Below, in pieces: positions 39,568 through 48,252 of a stretch of 64,000 nucleotides of DNA. This stretch comes from Pseudarthrobacter sp. MM222. Its GTDB lineage: Bacteria; Actinomycetota; Actinomycetes; Actinomycetales; Micrococcaceae. Both the position numbers and the translations under genes were made by a program. The stretch is from the NCBI RefSeq assembly GCF_947090775.1, contig NZ_OX352321.1, positions 1 through 64,000 on the forward strand. Direction: 5' to 3'. Under the pieces are notes generated by a model. It did not search any database and had not been told where the DNA came from. It was given only the letters and a program-made list of their open reading frames with translations. Within the stretch, counting starts at the first letter, position 1, and each line of letters opens with the position of its first letter.

Positions 39568-40257
39568 TTAAGTCCGAAGTGCGTCGAAACCGGCGATCAG
39601 CGCCTCGAGTCCCAAGCTGAAGGCAACATCGGCCGGTCGTTCAAAGCGCTGCTCCGCTAGGCGGTCGACCGCGGCCGTGAAGTTCGGCGTCGACGCTGCC
39701 ATGCTGCCCGAATCGAAGATGTCTGCCGGTGCCGTGACGTCATAGGCTGATCCGAAGATAAAGGATTCCAGCGCCACAATCGCCGAGACAATGCGCTCGG
39801 GCGGGAAACCCGCGCGGCTGAAGCCGGCGCTGACGGCTTCGTACATGGCCAGCGTCTTGGGCGCATCGGTCACGGGCAACACTGCGATGACGGGGATCAG
39901 GGGCGTGTGCTTGGAGAACACGTCCCGGTAACTCCAGGCCCAGTCCCGCACGGCCCGGTCCCAGGGCTCGGCCTCGAAGGCGGAGACATCCACGAACGAG
40001 GTCAGGTGGTCCTGGACGAGGACCAGCACGTCCCGCTTGGATGAGACGTGGTTATAGAGCGCGGATGGCGCGACATTCAGCGTCCGGGCGAGGGCGGCCA
40101 TGGTGAAACCGTCGTAGCCGCTCTTCCGGATGAGCTGGAGGGCCGCCGAGGTGATCCCGTCCTGGTCCAGTACGGCGGCGGCCGGCCTCCCCACCCGGCG
40201 GCGAGGTTTGGCCTCGGGGCGTTGGGGGTCCGCGGTGGCGCTCGTGGCTGCCGGCAT
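39568..40257 (-). CDS. TetR-family transcriptional regulator (putative putrescine-pathway repressor)
   Basis: From the ATG at 40257 (after AGAAAGG) the protein has 229 residues. The N-terminal helix-turn-helix spans about 20-65 (DGITSAALQLIRKSGYDGFT, then MAALARTLNVAPSALYNHVS). The C-terminal ligand domain resembles the TetR C-terminal type. The gene is divergent from the putrescine oxidase gene, and a perfect 10-bp inverted repeat lies between them (40388-40410). It most likely represses the oxidase and permease genes and is released by putrescine or its product; that ligand is inferred from context. Confidence 0.86.
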   Translation of the reverse strand: MPAATSATADPQRPEAKPRRRVGRPAAAVLDQDGITSAALQLIRKSGYDGFTMAALARTLNVAPSALYNHVSSKRDVLVLVQDHLTSFVDVSAFEAEPWDRAVRDWAWSYRDVFSKHTPLIPVIAVLPVTDAPKTLAMYEAVSAGFSRAGFPPERIVSAIVALESFIFGSAYDVTAPADIFDSGSMAASTPNFTAAVDRLAEQRFERPADVAFSLGLEALIAGFDALRT

Positions 40258-40353
40258 TCCTGGGCCTTTCTGCTGGCGGTGTGCAGGGGTGACTCCATTG
40301 TGCCTTCCTTCCCGGCACATTTCCTCCAGCGGGAACTTCTTCCCGCCGCCCTC

Positions 40354-40410
40354 TTCCGCGCGCGCCCTCGAAGGTCTATAGTCATGTCTAAATGAATGCC
40401 ATTCATTTAG
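40354..40410 (+). promoter_or_regulatory. Putrescine oxidase promoter and TetR-type operator
   Basis: The operator is a perfect inverted repeat with arms CTAAATGAAT (40388-40397) and ATTCATTTAG (40401-40410) around GCC. Immediately upstream, TTCCGC (40354-40359) and TATAGT (40377-40382) are 17 bp apart and form a plausible promoter whose start site would fall at the operator. This is the expected layout for TetR repression of the rightward operon. Confidence 0.75.
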
Positions 40411-40447
40411 TGGGCCGCATCACTGTAGCGGCCGTAGAGAGGACATC

Positions 40448-41911
40448 ATGCTGGAAATTGACCGCGACGTAGTCATCGTCGGAGCCGGCCCCACCGGGCT
40501 CACCGCAGCCCGGGAACTGAAAAAGGCCGGCCTGAGCGTGGCCGTCCTGGAGGCGCGGGACCGCGTCGGCGGACGGACCTGGACCGATACCGTTGACGGC
40601 GCCATGCTCGAGATCGGCGGCCAGTGGGTTTCCCCGGACCAGACCGAACTGCTCGGACTGCTCGACGAGCTGGGGCTGCAGACATACTCCCGCTACCGCG
40701 AAGGCCAGTCCGTCTACATCGGCGCTGACGGCAAGCGCACACTGTACGCGGGGGACACCTTCCCTGTCAGCGAAACCACCGCAGCGGAAATGGACAAGCT
40801 CACCGTCCTGCTGGATGCCCTCGCCGCGGAAATCGGGCCCACGGAGCCCTGGGCGCACCCGAAGGCGCGCGAGCTGGACACCATTTCCTTCTACCACTGG
40901 CTCCGGCAGAACTCATCCGATGAGGAAGCCTGCAACAACATCGGCCTCTTCATTGCCGGCGGCATGCTGACCAAACCGGCCCATGCCTTCTCGGCGCTGC
41001 AGGCCGTGTTGATGGCGGCGTCCGCGGGGTCGTTCACGCACCTCACGGACGAAGACTTCATCCTCGACAAGCGCGTCGTCGGCGGCATGCAGCAGGTTTC
41101 CCAGCTGATGGCCGCGGAACTGGGCGACGACGTCGTCCTCGGCAGCCCGGTACGCACGATCCACTGGGAGACCTCCGCAGGAGAAAGCGGCACAGGAGAA
41201 AACGGCACAGGAGAAAACGGCGCCGGCGACAGCGCCGCAGATGCCGCCGGGAACGACGCAGGATACCGGGTGACTGCCGTTTCCGAACGCGCCACCGTGC
41301 ACGCCCGGTTCGTCATCATGGCCGTCCCGCCGAACCTCTACTCCCGGGTCTCCTTCAATCCGCCGCTGCCGCGCCGCCAGCACCAGATGCACCAGCACCA
41401 GTCGCTTGGACTGGTCATCAAGGTCCACGCTGTCTACGGTGCACCGTTCTGGCGGGAGGACGGCCTGTCCGGAACCTGCTTTGGTGCCGGCGCCCTGGTC
41501 CAGGAGGTTTATGACAACACCAACCACGAGGACCCGCGGGGCACCCTGGTCGGCTTCATCTCGGACGAAAAGGCCGACGCCGTGTTCGAGCTCAGCGCGG
41601 CGGACCGCCGTCGCGCCATCCTCGAATCGATCGGCGGCTTCCTCGGCCCGAAGGCCCTCGAGCCCGAGGTCTACTACGAATCTGACTGGGGCTCCGAGGA
41701 ATGGACCCGCGGCGCCTATGCCGCGAGCTACGATCTGGGCGGCCTGCACCGCTACGGAAAGGACCAGCACGCCCCCGTTGGGCCGATCTATTGGTCCTCC
41801 TCCGACCTTGCCGCCGAGGGCTACCAGCATGTCGACGGCGCGGTGCGGATGGGACGCCAGACCGCGGCCCGGATCGTCAACGCGGCGGACCGTTCGTCCG
41901 TCACCCCCTAG
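40448..41911 (+). CDS. puo: Putrescine oxidase (flavin monoamine oxidase family)
   Basis: The enzyme oxidises putrescine to 4-aminobutanal, ammonia and hydrogen peroxide. The 487-residue protein has the FAD motif VIVGAGPTGLTAARELKKAG and GGRTWTD. It closely follows the remembered Rhodococcus putrescine oxidase in LEIGGQWVSPDQTELLGLLD, FIAGGMLTKPAHAFSALQAV and ESDWGSEEWTRGAYAASYDL. At about residues 239-266 there is an extra hydrophilic insertion with the repeats GESGTGENGTGENGAGDS, not expected in the family. The ATG follows AGAGAGGACATC. A permease gene follows, forming a polyamine utilisation unit. Confidence 0.92.
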   Translation: MLEIDRDVVIVGAGPTGLTAARELKKAGLSVAVLEARDRVGGRTWTDTVDGAMLEIGGQWVSPDQTELLGLLDELGLQTYSRYREGQSVYIGADGKRTLYAGDTFPVSETTAAEMDKLTVLLDALAAEIGPTEPWAHPKARELDTISFYHWLRQNSSDEEACNNIGLFIAGGMLTKPAHAFSALQAVLMAASAGSFTHLTDEDFILDKRVVGGMQQVSQLMAAELGDDVVLGSPVRTIHWETSAGESGTGENGTGENGAGDSAADAAGNDAGYRVTAVSERATVHARFVIMAVPPNLYSRVSFNPPLPRRQHQMHQHQSLGLVIKVHAVYGAPFWREDGLSGTCFGAGALVQEVYDNTNHEDPRGTLVGFISDEKADAVFELSAADRRRAILESIGGFLGPKALEPEVYYESDWGSEEWTRGAYAASYDLGGLHRYGKDQHAPVGPIYWSSSDLAAEGYQHVDGAVRMGRQTAARIVNAADRSSVTP

Positions 41912-42043
41912 GCTTCCGGCGGCCCCGCTTCCTGCGCGTCCTGCCGGTGCCCCGATCGTTGTAGCCGGCGGCTATGAACTGAAGCACCCACCCATTCAGC
42001 GTCGAACATCCAGCGTCGAACTAACCTGCGGAGAGGCACAGAA

Positions 42044-43570
42044 ATGACCACCGACCACGCAACGTCCCCGACGTCGCACCACGAAGAGCGCAAAGGACTG
42101 AGCGCCAAGGGACTCAAGGCCGGATCGGTGGGGCTGATTGGCGCCGTCGTCATCGGGGTGTCCTGCATCGCTCCGGCCTACACGCTGACCGCCGCCCTGG
42201 GTCCCACCGTCTCCGAGGTTGGGGTCCAGCTTCCGGCGATCTTCCTCGTCGGCTTCATCCCCATGCTGCTGGTCGCCTTTGGCTACCGCGAACTGAACAA
42301 CGCCATGCCCGACGCCGGCACCTCCTTCACCTGGGCCTCCCGGGCCTTCGGTCCGTGGATCGGCTGGATGGGAGGCTGGGGACTGATCGCTGCGACCATC
42401 ATCGTGCTGTCCAACCTCGCGGCCGTCGCGGTGGACTTCTTCTACCTCATGCTGGCGCAGCTGTTCGGGAATCCGGAACTGGCCGACTTGTCCACCAACC
42501 TCCCGCTGAATATCGCCACGACGCTGGTGTTCATTGCGCTGGCCTGCTGGGTTTCCTACCGTGGCATGGAGACCACCAAGGGCGTGCAATACGTGCTGGT
42601 GGCGTTCCAGCTCCTGGTGCTCGGGTGGTTTGCCGTGGCGGCCTTCAGCCACGTCGCCAACGGCACGGCCTTCGACGCCACCGCGATCTCGCCGGACTGG
42701 TTCAATCCGTTCGCGGTCGGCTCCTTCTCGGCTTTCGCGGCCGGCGTCTCGCTTTCCATCTTCATTTATTGGGGATGGGACGTCACGCTGACCATGAACG
42801 AAGAAACCCGGAACCCCGAGAAGACGCCGGGCCGCGCGGCCACCGTCACGGTGCTGGTCATTGTGGTCATCTACATGACCGTCGCACTCTCCACCCTGGC
42901 CTTCGCCGGCATCGGTGAAGAAGGGCTGGGAGCCGGAAACCCAGAGAACCAGGGCAGCATCTTCGCCGTCCTCGCCGGCCCGGTGATGGGACCCTTCGCC
43001 ATCCTGATGTCCCTGGCCATCCTCAGCAGCTCGGCCGCTTCACTGCAGTCCACCTTTGTGTCTCCGGCCCGGACGCTGCTCGCCATGGGCCACTACAGTG
43101 CCCTGCCGCCCAAGTTCGGCAGGGTCAGCCCCAAACACAAGTCCCCAAGCTACGCCACGATCGCAGCCGCCGTAGCCGCCGCGGCGTTCTACGTGATCAC
43201 CAGGACCACCTCGGAAAATGCACTCTGGGACACCATTACCGCCCTGGGCATGATGATCTGCTTCTACTACGGCATTACGGCGCTGGCCTGCGTCTGGTTC
43301 TTCCGGGCCGAGGCGTTCAGCGGGGCGCGGGCGTTTTTCTTCAAGTTCCTCGCACCGTTGCTGGGCGGCATCATCCTGCTGGTGATGTTCTTCAAGACCG
43401 CCTATGACTCGATGGACCCGGAGTACGGCTCCGGATCATCCGTCGGCGGCCTTGGTCTCGTCTTCGTCCTTGGCATGGGCGTCATCCTGCTGGGCGTTGT
43501 GCTCATGCTGGTGATGTCCAGGATCCGGCCGGAATTCTTCAAAGGGCAGGTCCTCCCGAAGGGAAACTGA
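42044..43570 (+). CDS. APC-family amino acid/polyamine permease
   Basis: The 508-residue protein has about 12 membrane helices and the APC hallmark VGLIGAVVIGVSCIAPAYTL in helix 1, followed by MPDAGTSFTWASRAFGPWIG. The pairing with putrescine oxidase and the TetR operator upstream make it the probable putrescine or related amine importer. It lies 132 bp after puo without an obvious terminator between them. The substrate is inferred from context only. Confidence 0.88.
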   Translation: MTTDHATSPTSHHEERKGLSAKGLKAGSVGLIGAVVIGVSCIAPAYTLTAALGPTVSEVGVQLPAIFLVGFIPMLLVAFGYRELNNAMPDAGTSFTWASRAFGPWIGWMGGWGLIAATIIVLSNLAAVAVDFFYLMLAQLFGNPELADLSTNLPLNIATTLVFIALACWVSYRGMETTKGVQYVLVAFQLLVLGWFAVAAFSHVANGTAFDATAISPDWFNPFAVGSFSAFAAGVSLSIFIYWGWDVTLTMNEETRNPEKTPGRAATVTVLVIVVIYMTVALSTLAFAGIGEEGLGAGNPENQGSIFAVLAGPVMGPFAILMSLAILSSSAASLQSTFVSPARTLLAMGHYSALPPKFGRVSPKHKSPSYATIAAAVAAAAFYVITRTTSENALWDTITALGMMICFYYGITALACVWFFRAEAFSGARAFFFKFLAPLLGGIILLVMFFKTAYDSMDPEYGSGSSVGGLGLVFVLGMGVILLGVVLMLVMSRIRPEFFKGQVLPKGN

Positions 43571-43724
43571 GCGCGGCGTGCCCGCCGTTTCGGAACCGTT
43601 CGCGGGCCGAACAAGGTCCTCCTCCCGGCAGCCCGGGTGACTGTGCACTGGAAACTAAGCACACTTACCAATAGGCTGGCAGGAGGGGGACCTTCCTCCG
43701 TTGGAATGAGAACGAGGTGACAGC

Positions 43725-44207
43725 ATGTCGGACGCCGAACGCATCAGCAAAGTAACGGACATCATCAACGATTCGCATATCGGAATGTTCACCACCATCA
43801 ACGAAGAAGGCGCACTCGTCAGCCGGCCGCTGGCCGTCCAGGACGTCAAGGACGACGGCGACATGTGGTTCTTTACATCGGCGAACACGTCGCAGGTGGC
43901 CCACATTCGGGCCAACCCGGCTGTGAACGTCTCCTTCGGTCAGCGCACCGAATGGGTCTCCGTGGCCGGAACCGCCGAAGTCGTCACCGACCGACAACTC
44001 ATCCACGACATGTGGAACCAGGTGGTGGAAGCCTGGTTCCCCGACGGACCCGACACCCCGGAAGTTGTCCTGCTCCACGTCGACTCGGACTCCGCCGAGT
44101 ACTGGACCAGCCCGGGCGGAACCGCGGCAACGGTGCTGCAATGGATCAAGTCGAAGGTCACGCACAGCAGGATGAGTGTGGGCGAGAGCGGCACCGTCGA
44201 ACTCTAG
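43725..44207 (+). CDS. Pyridoxamine 5'-phosphate oxidase-family (general stress, flavin split-barrel) protein
   Basis: The 160-residue protein has a split beta-barrel with ISKVTDIINDSHIGMFTTIN at the start, then VSRPLAVQDVKDDGDMWFFT and ANPAVNVSFGQRTEWVSVAG. This matches the general-stress branch of the PNPOx-like superfamily, which binds FMN or related cofactors. It is unlikely to make pyridoxal phosphate. It is monocistronic and convergent with the next gene. Confidence 0.87.
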   Translation: MSDAERISKVTDIINDSHIGMFTTINEEGALVSRPLAVQDVKDDGDMWFFTSANTSQVAHIRANPAVNVSFGQRTEWVSVAGTAEVVTDRQLIHDMWNQVVEAWFPDGPDTPEVVLLHVDSDSAEYWTSPGGTAATVLQWIKSKVTHSRMSVGESGTVEL

Positions 44208-44259
44208 GCCCGACCCTGACGGATAGCCCCGGACGGCCAAAGGCTCACTGGAGGGTGGA

Positions 44260-44898
44260 TCAGTCGATGACCTTCAAGGACGTGGTCCAGTTGAAAGTCT
44301 CGTACTCGGGGTTGAGTTGGAGTCCCATCACGAGCAACTGGAGGCCTTCGAGCTCCCTGGCGTGGTGGAGCCCTCCGACCTGGAGCGGCCGCAGACCCGC
44401 CGCTGCGGCAAAGGCCGCGACCTCACTTCGGGCCCTCGCAGAATCGGAAGCGATGAAGACATCCAGCGGCAGGCCGCCGGCAGTGCCCGCCGTCAGCGGT
44501 CCCGCGAACGTGGTGTTGAAGGCCTTCACCACGAAGGCGCCCGGCAGCAGGGCGGCGATCTCCTCGGCTGCGGAAGACCCGGCGGGAACCTGGAGTGAGT
44601 CAAATGTCTCCGCATTGACCGGGTTGCTGATCTCAATCACGGTCTTACCGCTGAGAGTGTCACCGTAATGGGTGGCCACCTCCTTGGCTGGCCCGAAGTA
44701 CAGGGCCAGAACCACGAGATCTCCGGCTGGCACTTCATTTAGTCCGCCGGAGGTAGTGCCGCCGCCAAGTTCAGCAGCGAGCTTGGCGGCGTTCTCCGGC
44801 GTGCGGTCCAGAACTTGGACCGCACGTCCGGAGGCCACGGCGCGGGTCCCGAGGGCGCGTGCCATGTTGCCGCCGCCAATAATGGTGATGTCAGTCAT
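44260..44898 (-). CDS. NADPH-dependent F420 reductase-family protein
   Basis: The 212-residue Rossmann protein begins ITIIGGGNMARALGTRAVAS and has VLDRTPENAAKL after strand 2. It also contains VVLALYFGPAKEVATHYGDTL and KAFNTTFAGPL, typical of the F420-dependent NADP reductase (NpdG/Fno-like) branch. Whether F420 is really used is not visible here. Its start overlaps the stop of the upstream membrane protein gene by four bases, so the two are coupled. Confidence 0.83.
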   Translation of the reverse strand: MTDITIIGGGNMARALGTRAVASGRAVQVLDRTPENAAKLAAELGGGTTSGGLNEVPAGDLVVLALYFGPAKEVATHYGDTLSGKTVIEISNPVNAETFDSLQVPAGSSAAEEIAALLPGAFVVKAFNTTFAGPLTAGTAGGLPLDVFIASDSARARSEVAAFAAAAGLRPLQVGGLHHARELEGLQLLVMGLQLNPEYETFNWTTSLKVID

Positions 44899-45530
44899 CG
44901 TGACCCCTCCGCTGAAATGCGCGGAGCCCGCTGGGTAATATCAGGGCTGGACACTGCGGCTGCTCCGGCCGCACGCTCCGCCTCGGCCAGGGCGCGCTCC
45001 AGCCGGTCGACGGCGGGGACGTAGCCGGCCTCGGACCCGCCGCGGAGCTGCTCGGCTGCCTTCATTGCCCGGATCAGGGCCGCCGTCTCCGGCCGGGCCG
45101 GATCACTCATGGCGGGGTAGTCGATGCAGTATCCGGGATCCAGTTCATAACGGCGCCACCGGGCCAGGGCCTCGCGGTGCCGTGAGGCCGCCGCCTCATT
45201 TGATGCCAGTGTTTCCCGGGACAAACGGCGGGCATCCTGCCAGCTGAACAGATGCGGAGTCCATCGGTAGGCCGCCCCGGCAGTGCCCGCGGCGAGAAGC
45301 CCAAGCATCAGCCCGGCCCACGGCGAAACCAGGGACGGCACCACTACGGCCGGCACGACGACCGCGAGCCCGGCGAAACTGTCCCAGAACACCGCGTCCG
45401 GCAGCCCGGCGTCGGACGCCAGATGCTTACGTGCCAGATACACGGAGCCTGCAACCGTCCCAACCACGAGGATTGCCAGCCCAAGCAGTTGCCAGAGCGC
45501 GAGGGGGGCGGATTCAAAGAGAGCCGGCAT
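44895..45530 (-). CDS. Putative membrane protein of unknown function
   Basis: I do not recognise the family. From the ATG at 45530 (after GGAGGT) the protein has 211 residues. Hydrophobic segments lie near the N-terminus (LALWQLLGLAILVVGTVAGSVYL) and at about 50-90 (FAGLAVVVPAVVVPSLVSPW, LMLGLLAAGTAGAAYRW). A charged, Ala/Arg/Glu-rich helical C-terminal half follows, probably cytoplasmic. It is translationally coupled to the downstream oxidoreductase gene by a four-base overlap. Confidence 0.65.
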   Translation of the reverse strand: MPALFESAPLALWQLLGLAILVVGTVAGSVYLARKHLASDAGLPDAVFWDSFAGLAVVVPAVVVPSLVSPWAGLMLGLLAAGTAGAAYRWTPHLFSWQDARRLSRETLASNEAAASRHREALARWRRYELDPGYCIDYPAMSDPARPETAALIRAMKAAEQLRGGSEAGYVPAVDRLERALAEAERAAGAAAVSSPDITQRAPRISAEGSR

Positions 45531-45664
45531 TCCAAACACCTCCAGGGAAGCTGCCCGGGGCGGGCGCATTCCGCTGATTCAATTGGAATCCCTGGCGGGC
45601 GGGCCGTCAATGGGCCGACAGGGCGGCTTCACACTAGTGCCGGCCGCGGCGTAGCCTTGGGCCC

Positions 45665-46048
45665 ATGCGACTGAAAATGTGCAGTATCCACGTCAAGGAT
45701 CCCGCGGCCGCCCACGAGTTTTACACGGGGATCCTCGGTTTTGAGAGCCTGATGGCCCTGCCCGAGCACAACCTCTACATCGTCAAGGATCCGCCCGGTA
45801 CCGGGAGCGGGTCGGCAGGTCTGCTGCTGGAACCCAGCGACAACCCGATCGGCGCGGCCTACATGAACGGCCTCCACGACGCCGGGATTCCCGCGATCGT
45901 CTTTGGTGTTCCCGATGTCAGGGCCGAGCACAAGCGGCTCAGCGCAAAGGGCGTGATCTTCCAGGGCGAACCGAGCGAGGGGCCAGGGGGCACGTCCGTA
46001 GTGATGGACGACGGCTGCGGCAACTTCGTCCAACTGCACCAGGACTAA
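45665..46048 (+). CDS. VOC family (glyoxalase/bleomycin resistance-fold) protein
   Basis: The 127-residue protein shows the paired beta-alpha-beta-beta-beta pattern of the VOC fold: MCSIHVKDPAAAHEFYTGIL at the start and GIPAIVFGVPDVRAEHKRLSA in the second half, ending VVMDDGCGNFVQLHQ. Candidate metal ligands are His9-type and the terminal Gln/His. The reaction is unknown; such proteins serve as lyases, dioxygenases or binding proteins. It is a lone gene convergent with the DUF5997 gene. Confidence 0.85.
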   Translation: MRLKMCSIHVKDPAAAHEFYTGILGFESLMALPEHNLYIVKDPPGTGSGSAGLLLEPSDNPIGAAYMNGLHDAGIPAIVFGVPDVRAEHKRLSAKGVIFQGEPSEGPGGTSVVMDDGCGNFVQLHQD

Positions 46049-46093
46049 GCAGGTCCGGCGCGGCCGTCCGGATGGGCCGGCGGCGCGGGAAGG

Positions 46094-46498
46094 CTACTCG
46101 GCCTGGGCGCGAGCCTTCTTGGCTTCCTTCTTCGCGGCGTCGTCCTTGACCCGCTGGGCCTCGGCACGGACGGCGGCGTGGGTGGAGCGCTCGGCCACGA
46201 GCCACGCCGGGGGAGCCTGCAGCAGTGCGGTGATTTCCGCCGTCGTGAGCGCTTCCTCGACGCCGCCGCGGGCCAGGCCGGCGATGGACACGTTCAGTTT
46301 CTGCGCGACCACCGGGCGGGGGTGCGGGCCGCTACGGCGCAGTTCCGCCAGCCACTCCGGCGGGTTGGCCTGGAGCTCGGCAAAATCGGCGCGGGTGATG
46401 ACCGAATCCTGGAACTCCTGGGGTGTTGCGGGCAGGTAGATGCCAAGCTTCTTGGCAACGGTGGCCGGCTTCATGGACTGGGAGTTTGCAGAGGTCAT
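46094..46498 (-). CDS. DUF5997 family protein
   Basis: The 134-residue protein matches the actinobacterial DUF5997 pattern as I remember it: MKPATVAKKLGIYLPATPQEF, then QDSVITRADFAELQANPPEW and LRRSGPHPRPVVAQKLNVSIAG. It is mainly helical and ends in a Lys/Ala-rich tail. Function is unknown. It is divergent from, and commonly neighbours, a LysR-substrate-domain protein, which suggests a linked role. Confidence 0.8.
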   Translation of the reverse strand: MTSANSQSMKPATVAKKLGIYLPATPQEFQDSVITRADFAELQANPPEWLAELRRSGPHPRPVVAQKLNVSIAGLARGGVEEALTTAEITALLQAPPAWLVAERSTHAAVRAEAQRVKDDAAKKEAKKARAQAE

Positions 46499-46578
46499 GC
46501 TTCAAGGGTATCCGGCGCGGCGGTGGCGGAACACCAAGCGGCGGAACCCTACGCCCGCTGTGGCGGTACTGTGAACTT

Positions 46579-47331
46579 GTGTCCGCAGAAGATGAATCCC
46601 CCCAGACTACAGACGAAACCGCCGACGCCCCGGCCGAGGCAGCGGTACGGGAGCTGCGCTTCGCCTACGTCCCCGGTGTGACCCCCGGCAAGTGGATCCG
46701 GCGGTGGGAAGAGCGGATGCCGGACGTTCCATTGCGCTCCTTCATGTCCGACGACGGCGCCCAGCTCGCGGTGCTGCACGACGGCTCGGCGGACCTCAGC
46801 TTCATCCGGTTGCCGGTGGACCGCGAAGGCCTGAACATCATCGCGCTGTACGAGGAGCAGCCAGTGGTCGTTGCGCCGAAGGGCCACGAGATCTCGGTGT
46901 TTGAGGAAGTGGCGCTGGCCGACCTGTCCGTGGAGACCATGCTGGATGTCCAGGAACTGGGTGGGCCAGAGACGGCCCTGCAGGTGGTGGCCTCCGGCGC
47001 CGGCCTGGTGATCCTGCCGATGTCCGTGGCGCGGCACTTCAACGTCAAGGACACCGTCGCCCGGAAGCTTACCGGCGCGCCCGGCACGGAGATTGCCCTG
47101 GCCTGGCCCAGCGACACCACTGATGAGGTGATCGAGGAGTTCATCGGGATCGTGCGGGGCCGGACGGCAGCGAGTTCCCGGCAGCCTTCCGCGCAGCAGG
47201 AGAAACCCAAGCGGGAGCCGAAACCGGACCGGCGCGGCCCAGCGGTCAAGAAGCCGAAGGTGGCGCAGCGGTACGCGCCGAACCCGGACAAGGGCCGCGG
47301 CAAGGGATCACGGAAAAAGGGCAAGCGCTAA
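46579..47331 (+). CDS. LysR substrate-binding domain protein without DNA-binding domain
   Basis: From the GTG at 46579 the protein has 250 residues. Residues about 20-195 resemble the periplasmic-binding-like effector domain of LysR regulators (LRFAYVPGVTPGKWIRRWEE, VVVAPKGHEISVFEEVAL, LQVVASGAGLVILPMSVARH). There is no N-terminal helix-turn-helix. The last 55 residues are Lys/Arg/Pro-rich and likely disordered, possibly nucleic-acid-binding. A frame extending upstream to 46423 overlaps the divergent DUF5997 gene and was not used. The start has no clear ribosome site and may be leaderless. Confidence 0.75.
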   Translation: MSAEDESPQTTDETADAPAEAAVRELRFAYVPGVTPGKWIRRWEERMPDVPLRSFMSDDGAQLAVLHDGSADLSFIRLPVDREGLNIIALYEEQPVVVAPKGHEISVFEEVALADLSVETMLDVQELGGPETALQVVASGAGLVILPMSVARHFNVKDTVARKLTGAPGTEIALAWPSDTTDEVIEEFIGIVRGRTAASSRQPSAQQEKPKREPKPDRRGPAVKKPKVAQRYAPNPDKGRGKGSRKKGKR

Positions 47332-47350
47332 AGCCGCCCGGCAGGTTCAG

Positions 47351-47686
47351 CTATGCGGCGCAGGCATCCCGGAGGGCCTGGACGGATTCGGCCGGCACCT
47401 GATCACCGGATGCGGCAATCTGCCGCAGCGGCGTGGTGATGTCCGTCGGGACGCCGGCGGTCTCCGCCCCGGCCACCAGCCCGCCCAGGAGTTCCTTGTC
47501 CTTAATGCTGACGAGGCCGTCCTCCACGAGGGCGCACACTTGCTTCTTGACCTCGCCGGCTGCCGTGGTGGCGACCGCGGACGCACCGTCACTTACAGCC
47601 TTGTTGGCGGCGTCCTGCACCTGGCCGCAGCCGGCCAGCATCAGCAGAAGGGTTGCAGCGGACAGGACCGTCAGGGTGCGTTTCAT
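47351..47686 (-). CDS. Small putative lipoprotein
   Basis: The 111-residue protein starts MKRTLTVLSAATLLLMLAGC, a lipoprotein signal with lipobox LAGC (Cys20). The mature part is helical and Ala/Val-rich, with two further cysteines (VCALVEDG and RDACAA) that could form a disulfide. No family was recognised. It is probably anchored on the outer face of the membrane. It converges with the upstream LysR-domain gene with only 19 bp between stops. Confidence 0.72.
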   Translation of the reverse strand: MKRTLTVLSAATLLLMLAGCGQVQDAANKAVSDGASAVATTAAGEVKKQVCALVEDGLVSIKDKELLGGLVAGAETAGVPTDITTPLRQIAASGDQVPAESVQALRDACAA

Positions 47687-47818
47687 CCGTCCAGCCTAAC
47701 AAGCGCAGCTGGAGGTCACCCCGGCGGGGACGCGTCACGGGAGCGTGGATGGAGGCTGGGGTAAACTAATAAGCAGGCTTACTTACCGATCCTGGCCGGC
47801 CCCGAAAGGCATCAGAAA

Positions 47819-48052
47819 ATGTTCCTACTCTTCGGATTCAAGACCACAACCAAGGAGTTGCCGGGCCGGCCTGCGAGCTGCCAGTACTGCCATGCCTTCG
47901 CGCACCACCACCTCGAGGAGCGGTCCACCAGGTTAACGGTGTTTTTCATCCCGGTATTCACGACCTCCCGTTCCTACCGAATCGCGTGCTCCAACTGCGG
48001 GCGGACGTCCAGCATCAGTGCCCGCCAGAAGAACACCTTGGTCCGCCGGTAG
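47819..48052 (+). CDS. Small zinc-ribbon protein
   Basis: The 77-residue protein has two CxxC pairs (SCQYCHAF and ACSNCGRTS) that together can bind one zinc ion, in the style of zinc-ribbon_15 proteins: MFLLFGFKTTTKELPGRPAS at the start and a VFFIPVFTTSRSYRI strand between the pairs. It may be a membrane-proximal regulatory or chaperone-like protein; the role is unknown. A short palindrome TAAGC-AG-GCTTA (47770-47781) precedes it. Confidence 0.75.
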   Translation: MFLLFGFKTTTKELPGRPASCQYCHAFAHHHLEERSTRLTVFFIPVFTTSRSYRIACSNCGRTSSISARQKNTLVRR

Positions 48053-48150
48053 CGGCGCCTCAGGCACCGCCTCGAACCATCGGCCGCAGCGGCAAGATGC
48101 CCTTCGGCCTGACCCCCGAAGACGTCCGCTAGGCCTCAACATGCGCTAGC

Positions 48151-48162
48151 GTTAGCGCTAAC
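48151..48162. promoter_or_regulatory. LacI-type operator upstream of the arabinose regulator gene
   Basis: A perfect palindrome GTTAGCGCTAAC lies about 90 bp before the lacI-type gene. The same core occurs at 49331-49346 and, with one change, at 54396-54413, so this copy likely mediates autoregulation. Confidence 0.8.
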
Positions 48163-48252
48163 AGAACTGGTGCGGGTAAATCGCGGTCGGGCGGCTACGA
48201 CTGGTAGCTCGATGCCACGCGGGTCCGCGCATACGGAGGGAAGGTGCCTCGC

